From: Aquibium carbonis | GTDB taxonomy: Bacteria; Pseudomonadota; Alphaproteobacteria; Rhizobiales; Rhizobiaceae | NCBI RefSeq assembly: GCF_003970795.1 | Contig: NZ_RWKW01000072.1 | Location: forward strand, 1-32,171 | DNA: 32,171 nt | Direction of reading: 5' to 3' | Shown: positions 23,446-32,171 of the stretch, in pieces | Position numbering within the stretch: position 1 is the first letter of the stretch | Layout of the letters: each line of letters opens with the position of its first letter | Program-made: the position numbers and the translations under genes | The notes under the pieces: model-generated | The model's input: only the letters and a program-made list of their open reading frames with translations | Database searches by the model: none | Told to the model about the DNA's origin: nothing

Positions 23446-25074
23446 ATGAGATACGGCGCGGAAATCGTGGGGATCGGCGTGTTCGCCTTCCTGGCGTTGC
23501 TCGGCGCGGCCTTTGCGGCCGACATCGCCTTCCAGCAACATATGTGGGTACTGTTCGCCGTGCTGGTCATCAGCGCGGCGATCCTGATGCGGAACACGTC
23601 CTTCGCGCCGAAGGAGGCGGCTTCCATCCCGTTCCGGGAAGGCGACACCGCCTACATGGACGACGTCATCCGCTACGGCGCCATCGCGACCATGTTCTGG
23701 GGCGTGGTCGGCCTGCTCGTCGGCGTCGTCGTGGCGCTGCAGCTGGCCTATCCGGACCTCAACATCGAGCCCTGGTTCAACTTCGGGCGCATGCGGCCGC
23801 TGCACACCTCGGCGGTGATCTTCGCCTTCGGCGGCAACGCGCTGATCGCGACCTCCTTCTACGTCGTCCAGCGGACGTCCAGGGCCCGGCTCTTCGGGGG
23901 AAACCTGGCCTGGTTCGTCTTCTGGGGCTACCAGCTCTTCATCGTCATGGCCGCGACCGGCTATCTGCTGGGCATCACCCAGAGCCGCGAATATGCCGAG
24001 CCCGAATGGTATGTCGACATCTGGCTGACGATCGTCTGGGTCGCCTACCTGGCGGTGTTCCTGGGCACGATCATCAAGCGCAAGGAACCCCACATCTACG
24101 TGGCGAACTGGTTCTACCTGTCCTTCATCGTCACCATCGCCATGCTGCACGTCGTCAACAACCTCGCCGTGCCGGTTTCCTTCGTCGGCTCGCAGAGCTA
24201 CTCCGCCTTCTCCGGCGTCCAGGACGCGCTGACCCAGTGGTGGTACGGCCACAACGCGGTGGGCTTCTTCCTCACCGCCGGCTTCCTCGGCATGATGTAC
24301 TATTTCGTGCCCAAGCAGGCGAACCGGCCGGTCTATTCCTACCGCCTGTCGATCATCCACTTCTGGGCGCTGATCTTCCTCTACATCTGGGCCGGGCCGC
24401 ACCACCTGCACTACACCGCCCTGCCCGATTGGGCGCAGACGCTCGGCATGGTCTTCTCCATCATGCTGTGGATGCCGTCCTGGGGCGGCATGATCAACGG
24501 CCTGATGACGCTCTCGGGCGCCTGGGACAAGCTCAGGACCGATCCGATCATCCGCATGATGGTGCTGGCCATCGCCTTCTACGGCATGTCGACCTTCGAG
24601 GGTCCGATGATGTCCATCAAGGCGGTCAACTCGCTCAGCCACTACACCGAGTGGACCATCGGCCACGTGCATTCCGGCGCGCTCGGCTGGGTCGGCATGA
24701 TCTCGTTCGGCGCCATCTACTACATGGTCCCGAAACTGTGGCATCGCGAGCGGCTCTATTCGCTGCGTCTCGTCACCTGGCACTTCTGGCTCGCCACCCT
24801 CGGCATCGTGGTCTACGCGGCCGTGATGTGGGTCGCCGGCATCCAGCAGGGCCTGATGTGGCGCGAATACGACGATCAGGGCTTCCTGGTCTACTCGTTC
24901 GCCGAATCCGTCGCCGCGATGAAGCCCTACTACATCGTCCGCGCACTTGGAGGCCTGCTGTACCTCGCCGGGGCGCTCGTCATGGCCTGGAACGTCTACA
25001 TGACCATCCGTGGCTACCAGCGCGAGGAAGAGCCCATCGGCGGCTACGTTCCCGCTGCCCAGCCGGCCGAATAA
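23446..25074 (+). CDS. ccoN: cbb3-type cytochrome c oxidase subunit I
   Basis: This 542-residue catalytic haem b/b3-CuB subunit of the high-affinity terminal oxidase has about twelve to fourteen membrane helices. Haem and copper ligands are visible in [21 protein letters not shown] (CuB His), [11 protein letters not shown] (CuB His pair) and [11 protein letters not shown] (haem ligands). The start at 23446, with GGGGA upstream, is preferred. An in-frame ATG at 23377 would fall before the transcription start implied by the FNR box at 23346, and it has no ribosome binding site. First gene of ccoNOQP. Confidence 0.96.
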   Translation: MRYGAEIVGIGVFAFLALLGAAFAADIAFQQHMWVLFAVLVISAAILMRNTSFAPKEAASIPFREGDTAYMDDVIRYGAIATMFWGVVGLLVGVVVALQLAYPDLNIEPWFNFGRMRPLHTSAVIFAFGGNALIATSFYVVQRTSRARLFGGNLAWFVFWGYQLFIVMAATGYLLGITQSREYAEPEWYVDIWLTIVWVAYLAVFLGTIIKRKEPHIYVANWFYLSFIVTIAMLHVVNNLAVPVSFVGSQSYSAFSGVQDALTQWWYGHNAVGFFLTAGFLGMMYYFVPKQANRPVYSYRLSIIHFWALIFLYIWAGPHHLHYTALPDWAQTLGMVFSIMLWMPSWGGMINGLMTLSGAWDKLRTDPIIRMMVLAIAFYGMSTFEGPMMSIKAVNSLSHYTEWTIGHVHSGALGWVGMISFGAIYYMVPKLWHRERLYSLRLVTWHFWLATLGIVVYAAVMWVAGIQQGLMWREYDDQGFLVYSFAESVAAMKPYYIVRALGGLLYLAGALVMAWNVYMTIRGYQREEEPIGGYVPAAQPAE

Positions 25075-25086
25075 GGAGAAACGACA

Positions 25087-25818
25087 ATGGCATTGCTCGA
25101 CAAGCATGCGATCCTCGAAAGGAACGCGACCCTGCTGCTGGCAGGGTCCTTCCTGGTGGTCACCATCGGCGGCATCGTCGAAATCGCACCGCTCTTCTAC
25201 CTGGAAAACACCATCGAGAAGGTGGAGGGCATGCGTCCCTACTCGCCTCTCGAACTGGCCGGCCGCAAGATCTACATCCGCGAAGGCTGCTACACCTGCC
25301 ATTCGCAGATGATCCGGCCCTTCCGCGACGAGGTCGAACGCTACGGCCACTACAGCCTGGCGGCCGAGTCCATGTACGACCACCCCTTCCAGTGGGGCTC
25401 GAAGCGCACGGGTCCCGACCTCTCGCGCGTCGGCGACCGCTACTCCAACGAGTGGCACGTCCAGCACCTGATCGAGCCGCGCTCGGTCGTGCCGGAATCG
25501 ATCATGCCCAGCTACGCCTTCCTCAAGGACACGCCGCTGGCGGTGAAGGAGTTCGAGACCCATCTCGTCGCCAACGTCCGCGTCGGCGTTCCCTACACCG
25601 AGGACATGCTGGCCAATGCACGGGCCGACCTGCTCGCCCAGGCCGATCCCAATGCCGACACGTCCGGTCTGGAGGAGCGCTACCCCAAGGCCAAGCTCGG
25701 CGATTTCGACGGCAATCCCGCGGCCTTGACCGAGATGGATGCGCTCATCGCCTATCTGCAGATGCTCGGCACGCTGGTCGACTTCTCGACCTATGACGAA
25801 GCAGCCGGCTATCGGTGA
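25087..25818 (+). CDS. ccoO: cbb3-type cytochrome c oxidase subunit II
   Basis: This 243-residue membrane-anchored monohaem cytochrome c relays electrons from CcoP to CcoN. One N-terminal helix (about 15-38) is followed by the periplasmic domain with the haem motif C68-Y-T-C71-H72. The distal Met is probably in the IMPSYAF segment. [18 protein letters not shown] is a well-conserved family block. AGGAGA lies before the ATG, 12 bp after ccoN. The length is normal. Confidence 0.96.
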   Translation: MALLDKHAILERNATLLLAGSFLVVTIGGIVEIAPLFYLENTIEKVEGMRPYSPLELAGRKIYIREGCYTCHSQMIRPFRDEVERYGHYSLAAESMYDHPFQWGSKRTGPDLSRVGDRYSNEWHVQHLIEPRSVVPESIMPSYAFLKDTPLAVKEFETHLVANVRVGVPYTEDMLANARADLLAQADPNADTSGLEERYPKAKLGDFDGNPAALTEMDALIAYLQMLGTLVDFSTYDEAAGYR

Positions 25819-25829
25819 GGAGAAGCACC

Positions 25830-25979
25830 ATGGATTACAATGCGATGCGCATTTTCGCTGACAGCTGGGGGCTGCTTTACATGACCCTGGTCTTCATCGG
25901 CGTCGTTCTCTTCGCCTTCCGCCCGGGCAGCCGCAAGAAAGCTGAAGAGGCCGCTCAAATTCCACTCAAGGACGACTGA
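25830..25979 (+). CDS. ccoQ: cbb3-type oxidase subunit CcoQ
   Basis: This 49-residue single-span membrane protein has a short N-terminus MDYNAMRIFADSWG, a helix at about 14-31 and a basic then acidic tail. This is the usual form of CcoQ/FixQ, which stabilises the oxidase. It lies 11 bp after ccoO, with GAGGAGA as binding site, and stops 1 bp before ccoP. Confidence 0.93.
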   Translation: MDYNAMRIFADSWGLLYMTLVFIGVVLFAFRPGSRKKAEEAAQIPLKDD

Positions 25980-25980
25980 C

Positions 25981-26844
25981 ATGAGCAAGAAAGACATCGA
26001 CGAGGTCTCCGGCATCGAGACCACCGGTCATGAGTGGGACGGCATCAAGGAGTTGAACAATCCGCTGCCGCGCTGGTGGGTGTGGACGTTCTACGCCACG
26101 ATCGTGTGGGCGATCGGCTACATGATCTTCTATCCGGCCGTGCCGCTGATCAACTCGGCCACCCCCGGCCTTCTCGGCTATTCCAGCCGCGGCGAGGTTC
26201 GCGCCGAGCTCGACGCCGCCGAGCTCGCCAAGGGCGACTATGTCGCCGCGATCCGCGAGAAGGACCTGGCCGAGATCATGGCCGACGACACGCTGCGCCA
26301 GTTCACCACGGCGGCGGGTGCCGCGGCCTTCAAGGTCAACTGCATCCAGTGCCATGGTTCGGGCGCGCAGGGCTCGCCCGGCTATCCCAACCTCAACGAC
26401 GACGAATGGCTGTGGGGCGGCGACATCGACGCGATCCACCAGACCATCGCGCACGGCATCCGCTTCGCGGGTGACGCCGACACCCGGCTGTCCGAGATGC
26501 CGGCCTATGGCGAGATCCTGCAGCCGGAAGAGATCAGGCAGGTCGCGGCCTATGTCGTCTCGCTCACCGGCACGCCGTCGAATGCCGCACTCGCCGAAGC
26601 CGGCGCCACGGTGTTCGCCGACAATTGCGCGGCCTGCCACGGCGACGACGCCGCCGGCAACCGCGACCTCGGTGCGCCGAACCTCGCCGACGCGATCTGG
26701 CTCTATGGCAGCAGCGAGGCCGATATCGCCCAGCAGATCCGTGCGCCCAAGCACGGCGCGATGCCGGCCTGGAGCACGCGTCTTGGTGACGCGACCGTCA
26801 AGGAACTGGCGGTCTACGTCCACTCGCTCGGCGGCGGCGAATAG
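25981..26844 (+). CDS. ccoP: cbb3-type cytochrome c oxidase subunit III (dihaem)
   Basis: This 287-residue dihaem cytochrome c accepts electrons from soluble or membrane cytochrome c. The N-terminal CcoP_N region has EWDGIKELNNPLPRWW and one helix (about 34-55). The two haem motifs are C121-x2-C-H125 and C216-x2-C-H220, each followed by a Met-containing loop (SEMPAYG and GAMPAW). The start is 1 bp after ccoQ. A strong hairpin terminator follows at 26876. Confidence 0.96.
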   Translation: MSKKDIDEVSGIETTGHEWDGIKELNNPLPRWWVWTFYATIVWAIGYMIFYPAVPLINSATPGLLGYSSRGEVRAELDAAELAKGDYVAAIREKDLAEIMADDTLRQFTTAAGAAAFKVNCIQCHGSGAQGSPGYPNLNDDEWLWGGDIDAIHQTIAHGIRFAGDADTRLSEMPAYGEILQPEEIRQVAAYVVSLTGTPSNAALAEAGATVFADNCAACHGDDAAGNRDLGAPNLADAIWLYGSSEADIAQQIRAPKHGAMPAWSTRLGDATVKELAVYVHSLGGGE

Positions 26845-26875
26845 CGGCGTCTTCGCAGCTCGCCCCGTTCTCCCG

Positions 26876-26907
26876 GAGGCCCGGCACCGAGACGTGCCGG
26901 GCCTCTT
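26876..26907. terminator. strong hairpin between convergent ccoP and AGCS genes
   Basis: GAGGCCCGGCAC (26876-26887) and GTGCCGGGCCTC (26894-26905) form a perfect 12-bp stem with a 6-nt loop, followed by TT on the plus strand. It sits between the stop codons of ccoP and the convergent symporter gene and is likely to serve both. Confidence 0.75.
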
Positions 26908-26918
26908 GCGTCGTGCGG

Positions 26919-28340
26919 TCAGCGCCTGTCCGACCAGATCTCCGCATCGATCTTGCCTTGCAGCTCCGGATAGTTCGCCGCGTGGAAGACCGGCTCGCGG
27001 CCAGCCTTCTTCTGGGCGAAATAATCCGTCGTCAGCTTGGCCACCGTGCCCGACAGGAGCACGATGGCGATCAGGTTGATCGTCGCCATCAGGCCCATCG
27101 AGGCATCCGCCGCATCGAACACGGTTCCGACCGTCTGCAGCGATCCCCACAGAACCATCACCAGCACGCCCGCGCGCATGATCAGGATCGGCACGCCGGT
27201 GCCGATCCCCAGGAACGTCATCGCATTCTCCGAATAGGAGTAGTTGCTGATGATCGAGGTGAAGGCGAAGAAGAAGATCGCGACGGCGATGAAGGCGACG
27301 CCGGCCGAACCGATATGCACCTGCATGGCTGCCTGGGTGAGCTGCGTGCCGGTCACCCCCGAATCGGGAACCAGCATGCCCGACAGGAGGATCATCACCG
27401 CCGTCGCGGTGCAGATCAGGATCGTGTCGATGAACACACCGAGCGCCTGCACGAAACCCTGCGAGGACGGGTGATGCGGATTGGGCGTCGCCACGGCCGC
27501 GATGTTGGGCGCAGAGCCCATGCCCGCCTCGTTGGAAAACAGGCCGCGCTTGACGCCGTTGAGCATCGCCGCCGCCAGCCCTCCGGTAAAGCCCGCCGCC
27601 GCCTCGCCGATGCCGAAGGCATTGGCGACGATCAGCCCGATGATGCCGGGGATCTCCGTGACGTGGACGGCCATCACGTAGAACGCCATCAGCAGATAGA
27701 CGATCGCCATGAACGGCACGATGACCTCGGCCACCCGGGCGATCTGCCGGATGCCGCCGAAGATCACCACGCCGCTGATCGCGGCGACCACGACCCCGGT
27801 CACCAGTTTCGGCAGGCCGAAGGCGCCCTCCATGGCGTCGGCGATGGAATTTGCCTGAACGGCGTTGAAGACGAGGCCGAAGGCGAGGATGAGACAGACC
27901 GAGAAGACCGCGCCGGCCCATTTGGCGCCGAGACCGCGTGCGATGTAGAAGGCCGGGCCGCCGCGATACTGGCCTTCCCGGTTCTTCACCTTGTAGAGTT
28001 GCGCCAGCGTGCTCTCCGAATAGGCCGTCGCCATGCCGACGAGCGCCACCATCCACATCCAGAAGATCGCGCCCGGTCCGCCGAGATAGAGGGCGACCGC
28101 GACACCCGCGATGTTGCCGGTGCCCACCCGCGAGGCGAGACTGGTGCACAGCGCCTGGAAGGGCGTGATGCCGGACTTGTCGGTCGCGCTCGACGCCCGC
28201 ACCAGGCGGAACATCTCGCCGAAATGAACGAACTGCAGGAATTTCAGGCGGATGGTGAAGAAGATGCCCACCCCCAGAAGGCCGTAGATGAGCACGTAAC
28301 CCCAGAAGAACGTGTTCAGAAAATCGATTGTCGCAGTCAT
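26919..28340 (-). CDS. sodium:alanine (AGCS family) symporter
   Basis: This is a 473-residue inner-membrane Na+/amino-acid symporter, probably for alanine or glycine, with about eleven helices. Family blocks are SLASRVGTGNIAGVAVALYLGGPGAIF near residue 70-95, the GGPAFYIARGLG block, and RGLFSNEAGMGSAPN near 265. Length and N-terminus are normal, and the start at 28340 has GAGAGGG upstream. It is transcribed against ccoNOQP and away from ccoG, so it splits the oxidase genes from their assembly genes. It shares the intergenic FNR box at 28433 with ccoG, and its own oxygen response is untested. Confidence 0.94.
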   Translation of the reverse strand: MTATIDFLNTFFWGYVLIYGLLGVGIFFTIRLKFLQFVHFGEMFRLVRASSATDKSGITPFQALCTSLASRVGTGNIAGVAVALYLGGPGAIFWMWMVALVGMATAYSESTLAQLYKVKNREGQYRGGPAFYIARGLGAKWAGAVFSVCLILAFGLVFNAVQANSIADAMEGAFGLPKLVTGVVVAAISGVVIFGGIRQIARVAEVIVPFMAIVYLLMAFYVMAVHVTEIPGIIGLIVANAFGIGEAAAGFTGGLAAAMLNGVKRGLFSNEAGMGSAPNIAAVATPNPHHPSSQGFVQALGVFIDTILICTATAVMILLSGMLVPDSGVTGTQLTQAAMQVHIGSAGVAFIAVAIFFFAFTSIISNYSYSENAMTFLGIGTGVPILIMRAGVLVMVLWGSLQTVGTVFDAADASMGLMATINLIAIVLLSGTVAKLTTDYFAQKKAGREPVFHAANYPELQGKIDAEIWSDRR

Positions 28341-28432
28341 GTCGCACTACCCTCTCGTCAAGCGATGGTGACTCGTTCCCCCCTTGCACAGTGTTGGACG
28401 ATGACGGCCGTGTCCACGGCCAGCGCTCGATC

Positions 28433-28446
28433 TTGATTAGGATCAA
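28433..28446. promoter_or_regulatory. perfect FNR/FixK box upstream of ccoG
   Basis: TTGATTAGGATCAA is an exact TTGAT-N4-ATCAA match. Its centre is about 68 bp upstream of the ccoG start, which suits a class II promoter with a short leader. It also lies about 100 bp upstream of the divergent AGCS gene. Confidence 0.9.
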
Positions 28447-28507
28447 GGTCGCAAGGAGCCCCGCATGCGAGTGAGGCTGCCCAGATAGCCCTCGCTCGCG
28501 TGATGCC

Positions 28508-30082
28508 ATGACCCTTCTGACAGGTTCCGACCGAACCCCCGAAATCGAACGCCTCGATGCCGAGGCAGTGAATTCGGCGAAGGTCCGCCAGCCGCTCTAC
28601 GCACCGCGAAAGAAGATCTTTCCCAAGCGCGCCAGCGGTTCCTTCCGGCGTTTCAAATGGCTGATCATGCTGGTTACGCTGGGCATCTACTACGTCACGC
28701 CTTGGCTGCGCTGGGATCGCGGGCCCTACGCGCCCGACCAGGCCGTGCTGATCGACATCGCCAACCGGCGATTCTATTTCTTCTTCATCGAGATCTGGCC
28801 GCAGGAGTTCATCTACGTCGCGGGCCTTCTGGTGATGGCCGGCGTCGGGCTGTTCCTGATCACCTCGACGGTCGGGCGCGCCTGGTGCGGCTACACATGT
28901 CCCCAGACCGTCTGGGTCGATCTGTTCCTGGTCGTGGAGCGCGCGATCGAAGGCGAGCGCAACACCCGCATCAAGCTCGACGCGGCGCCCTACTCCCTCG
29001 ACAAGATCGTCAAGCGCGTGGCCAAGCATGCGATCTGGATCGTCATCGCGGTGGCGACCGGCGGTGCCTGGATCTTCTACTTCGCCGACGCGCCCACGTT
29101 GCTGGTCGACGTCGTCACCGGTCACGCGGCTCCGATCGCCTACATCACGGTCGCGGTGCTGACCGCCACCACCTATGTCTTCGGCGGCCTCATGCGCGAA
29201 CAGGTCTGCACCTACATGTGCCCCTGGCCGCGTATCCAGGCGGCAATGCTCGACGAGCATTCGCTGACGGTCACCTACAATGACTGGCGCGGCGAGCCGC
29301 GCTCCCGCCACGCCAAGAAGGCGGCGGCGGCCGGAAACATCGTCGGCGACTGTGTCGACTGCAACGCCTGCGTGGCGGTCTGCCCGATGGGCATCGACAT
29401 TCGCGACGGCCAGCAGCTCGAATGCATCACCTGCGCCCTGTGCATCGACGCCTGCGACAGCGTCATGGACAAGGTCGGCAAGGAACGCGGGCTGATCTCC
29501 TACGCCACGCTCAGCGACTACAACGCCAACATGGGCATCGCGACCGCCGCTGGCGCCAAGCCCATCGACCCCAGGCTGGTCCGCGGCGAGAACGGCCGCC
29601 TGTCCGACGGGATCGCGCATTTCCACCTGCGCAAGATCTTCCGTCCGCGGACCTTCGTCTACTTCGGCGCCTGGGCGCTGATCGGCGTCGTGCTGCTCAC
29701 GGCCCTGTTGTCGCGCGACCGGCTCCAGGTCAACGTCCTGCACGACCGCAACCCCCAATTCGTCACCCTCTCCGACGGTTCGATCCGCAATGGCTACACG
29801 GTCAAGCTTCTCAACATGATCGCCGAGCCCCGCACCATCGTGGTCTCGATCGACGGCCTTCCCGGCGCGGTCATGTCGGCGACCGGCATCGATCAGCCGG
29901 AGGGCCGGTCGATGGCGATCCCGGTCGAGCCCGACCGGCTGCGCACGATCAAGGTCTTCGTCACCCAGCCGCTCGACCAGATCGACGGAACCTCCCAGTC
30001 CTTCCGCTTCGTGGTGGAAGACAAGTCGAGCTTCGAGACCGACACCTACACCGCCAACTTCTATGCACCGGAGAAACGATGA
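28508..30082 (+). CDS. ccoG: cytochrome c oxidase accessory protein CcoG (FixG/RdxA)
   Basis: This 524-residue membrane ferredoxin-like protein has been linked to cupric reduction for CuB insertion in cbb3 oxidase. Several helices lie in the first 230 residues, with CGYTCPQTVW and CTYMCPW among them. Two 4Fe-4S clusters follow in CVDCNACVAVCP and CITCALCIDAC (about 279-318). A C-terminal periplasmic Ig-like domain (FixG_C) covers about 405-520. A perfect FNR box precedes it. Its stop overlaps the ccoH start as ATGA. Confidence 0.96.
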   Translation: MTLLTGSDRTPEIERLDAEAVNSAKVRQPLYAPRKKIFPKRASGSFRRFKWLIMLVTLGIYYVTPWLRWDRGPYAPDQAVLIDIANRRFYFFFIEIWPQEFIYVAGLLVMAGVGLFLITSTVGRAWCGYTCPQTVWVDLFLVVERAIEGERNTRIKLDAAPYSLDKIVKRVAKHAIWIVIAVATGGAWIFYFADAPTLLVDVVTGHAAPIAYITVAVLTATTYVFGGLMREQVCTYMCPWPRIQAAMLDEHSLTVTYNDWRGEPRSRHAKKAAAAGNIVGDCVDCNACVAVCPMGIDIRDGQQLECITCALCIDACDSVMDKVGKERGLISYATLSDYNANMGIATAAGAKPIDPRLVRGENGRLSDGIAHFHLRKIFRPRTFVYFGAWALIGVVLLTALLSRDRLQVNVLHDRNPQFVTLSDGSIRNGYTVKLLNMIAEPRTIVVSIDGLPGAVMSATGIDQPEGRSMAIPVEPDRLRTIKVFVTQPLDQIDGTSQSFRFVVEDKSSFETDTYTANFYAPEKR

Positions 30083-30576
30083 TGCGTCAGTCCGCTTCCG
30101 CAGGCGAGTTCACGGGCCGCCACATGCTCCTGATCATGCTGGCCTTCTTCGGCGTCATCATCGCCGTCAATCTCACCATGGCGACGCTCGCGAACACCAC
30201 CTGGTCGGGCCTGATCGTGAAGAACTCCTATGTCGCCAGCCAGCATTTCAACGCGCAGGCGCAGGCCGCGCGCGCGCAGGCCGCGCTCGGCTGGTCGTCG
30301 ACGATGGCCTATGACGGGACCGCTTTCCGCTACACGCTCGTCGATGCCCGCGGCGAGCCGCTCGTTCTCGACCCGTCGGAAGCCTTCTTCCGCCGACCGG
30401 TGAGTGATCGCGACGACCGGACGATCCCGCTCGCGCCGCAAGGGCTTGGCGTTCTCGTCGGCGCCGTCGAACTGGGCGACGGTCTCTGGATCGTCGAAGT
30501 CGCCGCCGGCGCCGGCCTCGACGTGCCGTATCGCGAGGTTCGCCGCATCGCGGTGAAGGGAGGCGTCCTGCAATGA
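30079..30576 (+). CDS. ccoH: cbb3 oxidase assembly protein CcoH (FixH)
   Basis: This 165-residue protein has one N-terminal membrane helix (about 16-38, GRHMLLIMLAFFGVIIAVNL) and a periplasmic FixH domain. The family block TWSGLIVKNSYVASQHFN follows the helix. CcoH interacts with the oxidase late in assembly. The gene overlaps ccoG by four bases and ccoI by four bases (ATGA at both junctions). An ATG at 30082 is an equally possible start. Confidence 0.93.
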   Translation: MMRQSASAGEFTGRHMLLIMLAFFGVIIAVNLTMATLANTTWSGLIVKNSYVASQHFNAQAQAARAQAALGWSSTMAYDGTAFRYTLVDARGEPLVLDPSEAFFRRPVSDRDDRTIPLAPQGLGVLVGAVELGDGLWIVEVAAGAGLDVPYREVRRIAVKGGVLQ

Positions 30577-32171
30577 GCTGCTGTGCGCCCGGGACGGAAA
30601 CCGCCGCCGAGATCGAACGCGCGGAAAACGCCGGACCGTCCGGCGAGGAGCTCATGCTGGCGAGCCGCGAGGTCGGCCAGGGAATGCGGCAGACGGATCT
30701 TTCCGTGCCCGGCGTGCACTGCGGCGCCTGCATCCACGCCATCGAGACCGCGCTCGGCAAGCTCGACGGGGTCGAATCCGCCCGCGTGAACCTGTCGGCC
30801 AAACGGGTCGCCATCCGCTGGCGCGACGGGAAGCTGCCGCCGCTGGTCGAGACGCTGAACCGGCTCGGCTACGCCGCCCACCTGTTCGACGGCTTCGGCG
30901 AAGAGAAGGACCGCGAGTTCTCCCGCCTCGTGCGCGCGACCGCGGTCGCCGGCTTCGCGGCCGCCAACATCATGCTCCTGTCGGTCTCGGTCTGGTCGGG
31001 GGCCGAAGACGCCACGCGCGACCTCTTCCACTGGATCTCGGCGCTGATCGCCATTCCCGCGCTCGTCATGGCCGGCGGCATCTTCTACCGCTCCGCCTGG
31101 AACGCGCTGAAGCACGGCTCCATGAACATGGACGTGCCGATCGCGCTCGGCGTGACGCTCGCCTACGGGCTCAGCCTCTACGAGACGTTCCACCACGGCC
31201 GCCACGCCTATTTCGACGCGGCGGTGTCGCTGCTGTTCTTCCTCCTCATCGGGCGCACCCTCGACCATGTGATGCGCGAGCGCGCCCGCACCGCCGTCAC
31301 CGGCCTGGCCCGTCTTTCGCCGCGCGGCGCCATGGTGGTTCGCGAGGACGGCAGCCGCGACTACCTGCCGGTCGGCGAGATCGAGCCCGGCATGCGCCTC
31401 CAGGTCGCGGCCGGCGAGCGCATCCCGGTCGATGGCGACGTCGACGCCGGCGTCTCCGACCTCGACTGCTCGCTCGTCACCGGCGAGAGCGCGCCGCAGC
31501 CGGTGCGCGTCGGCGAACCCCTGCGCGCCGGCATGCTCAACCTGACCGGTCCGCTGGTCATGACGGTCACCGCCCGGGCGCAGGACTCCTTCCTGGCCGA
31601 GATGATCCGGCTGATGGGCGTCGCCGAGGGCGGACGCGCCCGCTACCGGCGCATCGCCGACCGCGCATCGGCGATGTATTCGCCCGTCGTGCACCTGACC
31701 GCGCTGCTCACCTTCGCGGGCTGGCTCTTCGTGTCCGGCGACCTCCACCGCGCCACCACCATCGCCATCGCCGTGCTGATCATCACCTGTCCCTGCGCGC
31801 TCGGCCTCGCCGTGCCGATCGTCCAGGTGGTCGCCGCGCGGCGGCTGTTCGAGGCCGGCATCATGGTCAAGGACGGCGCCGGGATGGAGCGGCTGGCCGA
31901 GATCGACATGGTCGCCTTCGACAAGACGGGAACGCTCACCATGGGCCGCGCCCGGCTGGCGAACCAGGACGAGATCGACCCGGCGACGCTTTCGCTGGCG
32001 GGCGCGATCGCCGCGCATTCGCGCCACCCGCTGTCGAAGGCCATCGCCAGCGCGGCCGCCGCCCTGCCCGTCTCCCGGGTCGCGTTCGACGCGGTCGCCG
32101 AGATCCCCGGCTGCGGCGTGGAGGCCACAAACGCGTCGGGCGCCTGGCGGCTCGGGCGCGCGGCCTGGGCG
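30573..32171 (+). CDS. ccoI: copper-exporting P1B-type ATPase CcoI (FixI), cut by window end
   Basis: The first 533 residues of a copper ATPase are present. It delivers copper to, or across the membrane for, cbb3 oxidase biogenesis. The N-terminus MSCCAPG and the heavy-metal domain motif GVHC50-GAC53 come first. Next are the HGSMNMDVPIALGV helix region, actuator TGES (303-306), membrane metal site CPC (406-408), phosphorylation motif DKTGT (450-454, D450) and the HP motif SRHPLSKA near 483. The frame is open to the right edge, so the hinge region and last helices lie outside. The start overlaps the ccoH stop by four bases. ccoS would be expected next. Confidence 0.95.
   Translation, partial: MSCCAPGTETAAEIERAENAGPSGEELMLASREVGQGMRQTDLSVPGVHCGACIHAIETALGKLDGVESARVNLSAKRVAIRWRDGKLPPLVETLNRLGYAAHLFDGFGEEKDREFSRLVRATAVAGFAAANIMLLSVSVWSGAEDATRDLFHWISALIAIPALVMAGGIFYRSAWNALKHGSMNMDVPIALGVTLAYGLSLYETFHHGRHAYFDAAVSLLFFLLIGRTLDHVMRERARTAVTGLARLSPRGAMVVREDGSRDYLPVGEIEPGMRLQVAAGERIPVDGDVDAGVSDLDCSLVTGESAPQPVRVGEPLRAGMLNLTGPLVMTVTARAQDSFLAEMIRLMGVAEGGRARYRRIADRASAMYSPVVHLTALLTFAGWLFVSGDLHRATTIAIAVLIITCPCALGLAVPIVQVVAARRLFEAGIMVKDGAGMERLAEIDMVAFDKTGTLTMGRARLANQDEIDPATLSLAGAIAAHSRHPLSKAIASAAAALPVSRVAFDAVAEIPGCGVEATNASGAWRLGRAAWA

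Noticed and set aside
23175-25796. An 873-codon plus-strand frame covering ccoN and ccoO
   Set aside because: It is a frame-shifted shadow of ccoNO: Arg/His/Gly-rich, with no membrane helices and no family.
25966-28509. An 847-codon minus-strand frame overlapping ccoP and the AGCS gene
   Set aside because: It runs through two well-identified genes in other frames, and the composition is that of a shifted reading of the symporter gene.
1-32171. Mobile elements, att sites next to ssrA, CRISPR arrays, tRNA or rRNA genes
   Set aside because: The 3' end of ssrA is a common integration site, but no integrase, duplicated ssrA fragment, terminal repeats, spacer arrays or cloverleaf sequences were found.

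Overview
The window is a GC-rich stretch of chromosome from an alphaproteobacterium, most likely of the order Hyphomicrobiales (Rhizobiales). The best evidence is a circularly permuted two-piece tmRNA gene whose tag ORF reads ANDNYAEARLAA. It is followed by an alphaproteobacterial-type SspB adaptor, an sspB-DUF4169-ribbon-helix-helix gene cluster, and an FnrN-controlled ccoNOQP/ccoGHI locus. I see no insertion sequence, prophage, CRISPR array or recognisable genomic island.

Layout, left to right. Positions 1-111 hold the basic Gly/Arg tail of a truncated gene, probably an RNA helicase. An MFS transporter, xanthine phosphoribosyltransferase (gpt) and a convergent DUF2853 gene follow. The protein quality-control block at about 2.57-4.08 kb has ssrA (tmRNA), sspB, DUF4169 and a small RHH protein. 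A very large AsmA-family gene (4.1-7.8 kb, minus) comes next. A respiratory block follows on the minus strand: a FAD-linked D-lactate dehydrogenase-like enzyme, then cioA-cioB-DUF2474, a short-Q-loop bd-type quinol oxidase operon whose genes overlap at TGATG junctions. From 12.3 to 15.6 kb there are a hotdog thioesterase, a 67-aa unknown protein, a Tat-exported dienelactone hydrolase, a Tat-exported L,D-transpeptidase and an OmpA/Pal-like lipoprotein.

From 15.65 to 18.9 kb (minus) lies the most unusual object: a 929-aa ABC exporter-like protein. Its Walker A region is degenerate, its nucleotide-binding domain is greatly expanded, and a Q-loop-region motif occurs three times. It is paired with a stand-alone cyclic-nucleotide-binding protein. 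HlyU-like, GNAT and YjbQ genes follow.

The right third (20.5-32.2 kb) is a microaerobic respiration regulon: hemN, divergent fnrN, a hemerythrin protein, divergent ccoNOQP, an AGCS symporter on the opposite strand, then ccoG-ccoH-ccoI, with ccoI cut by the window end. FNR/FixK boxes sit in the three divergent intergenic regions, at 21889, 23346 and 28433. The simplest model is that FnrN senses low oxygen and switches on cbb3 oxidase, its copper and assembly factors, anaerobic haem synthesis and the hemerythrin protein. The cio oxidase, probably fed with quinol by the D-lactate dehydrogenase, gives a second terminal branch.
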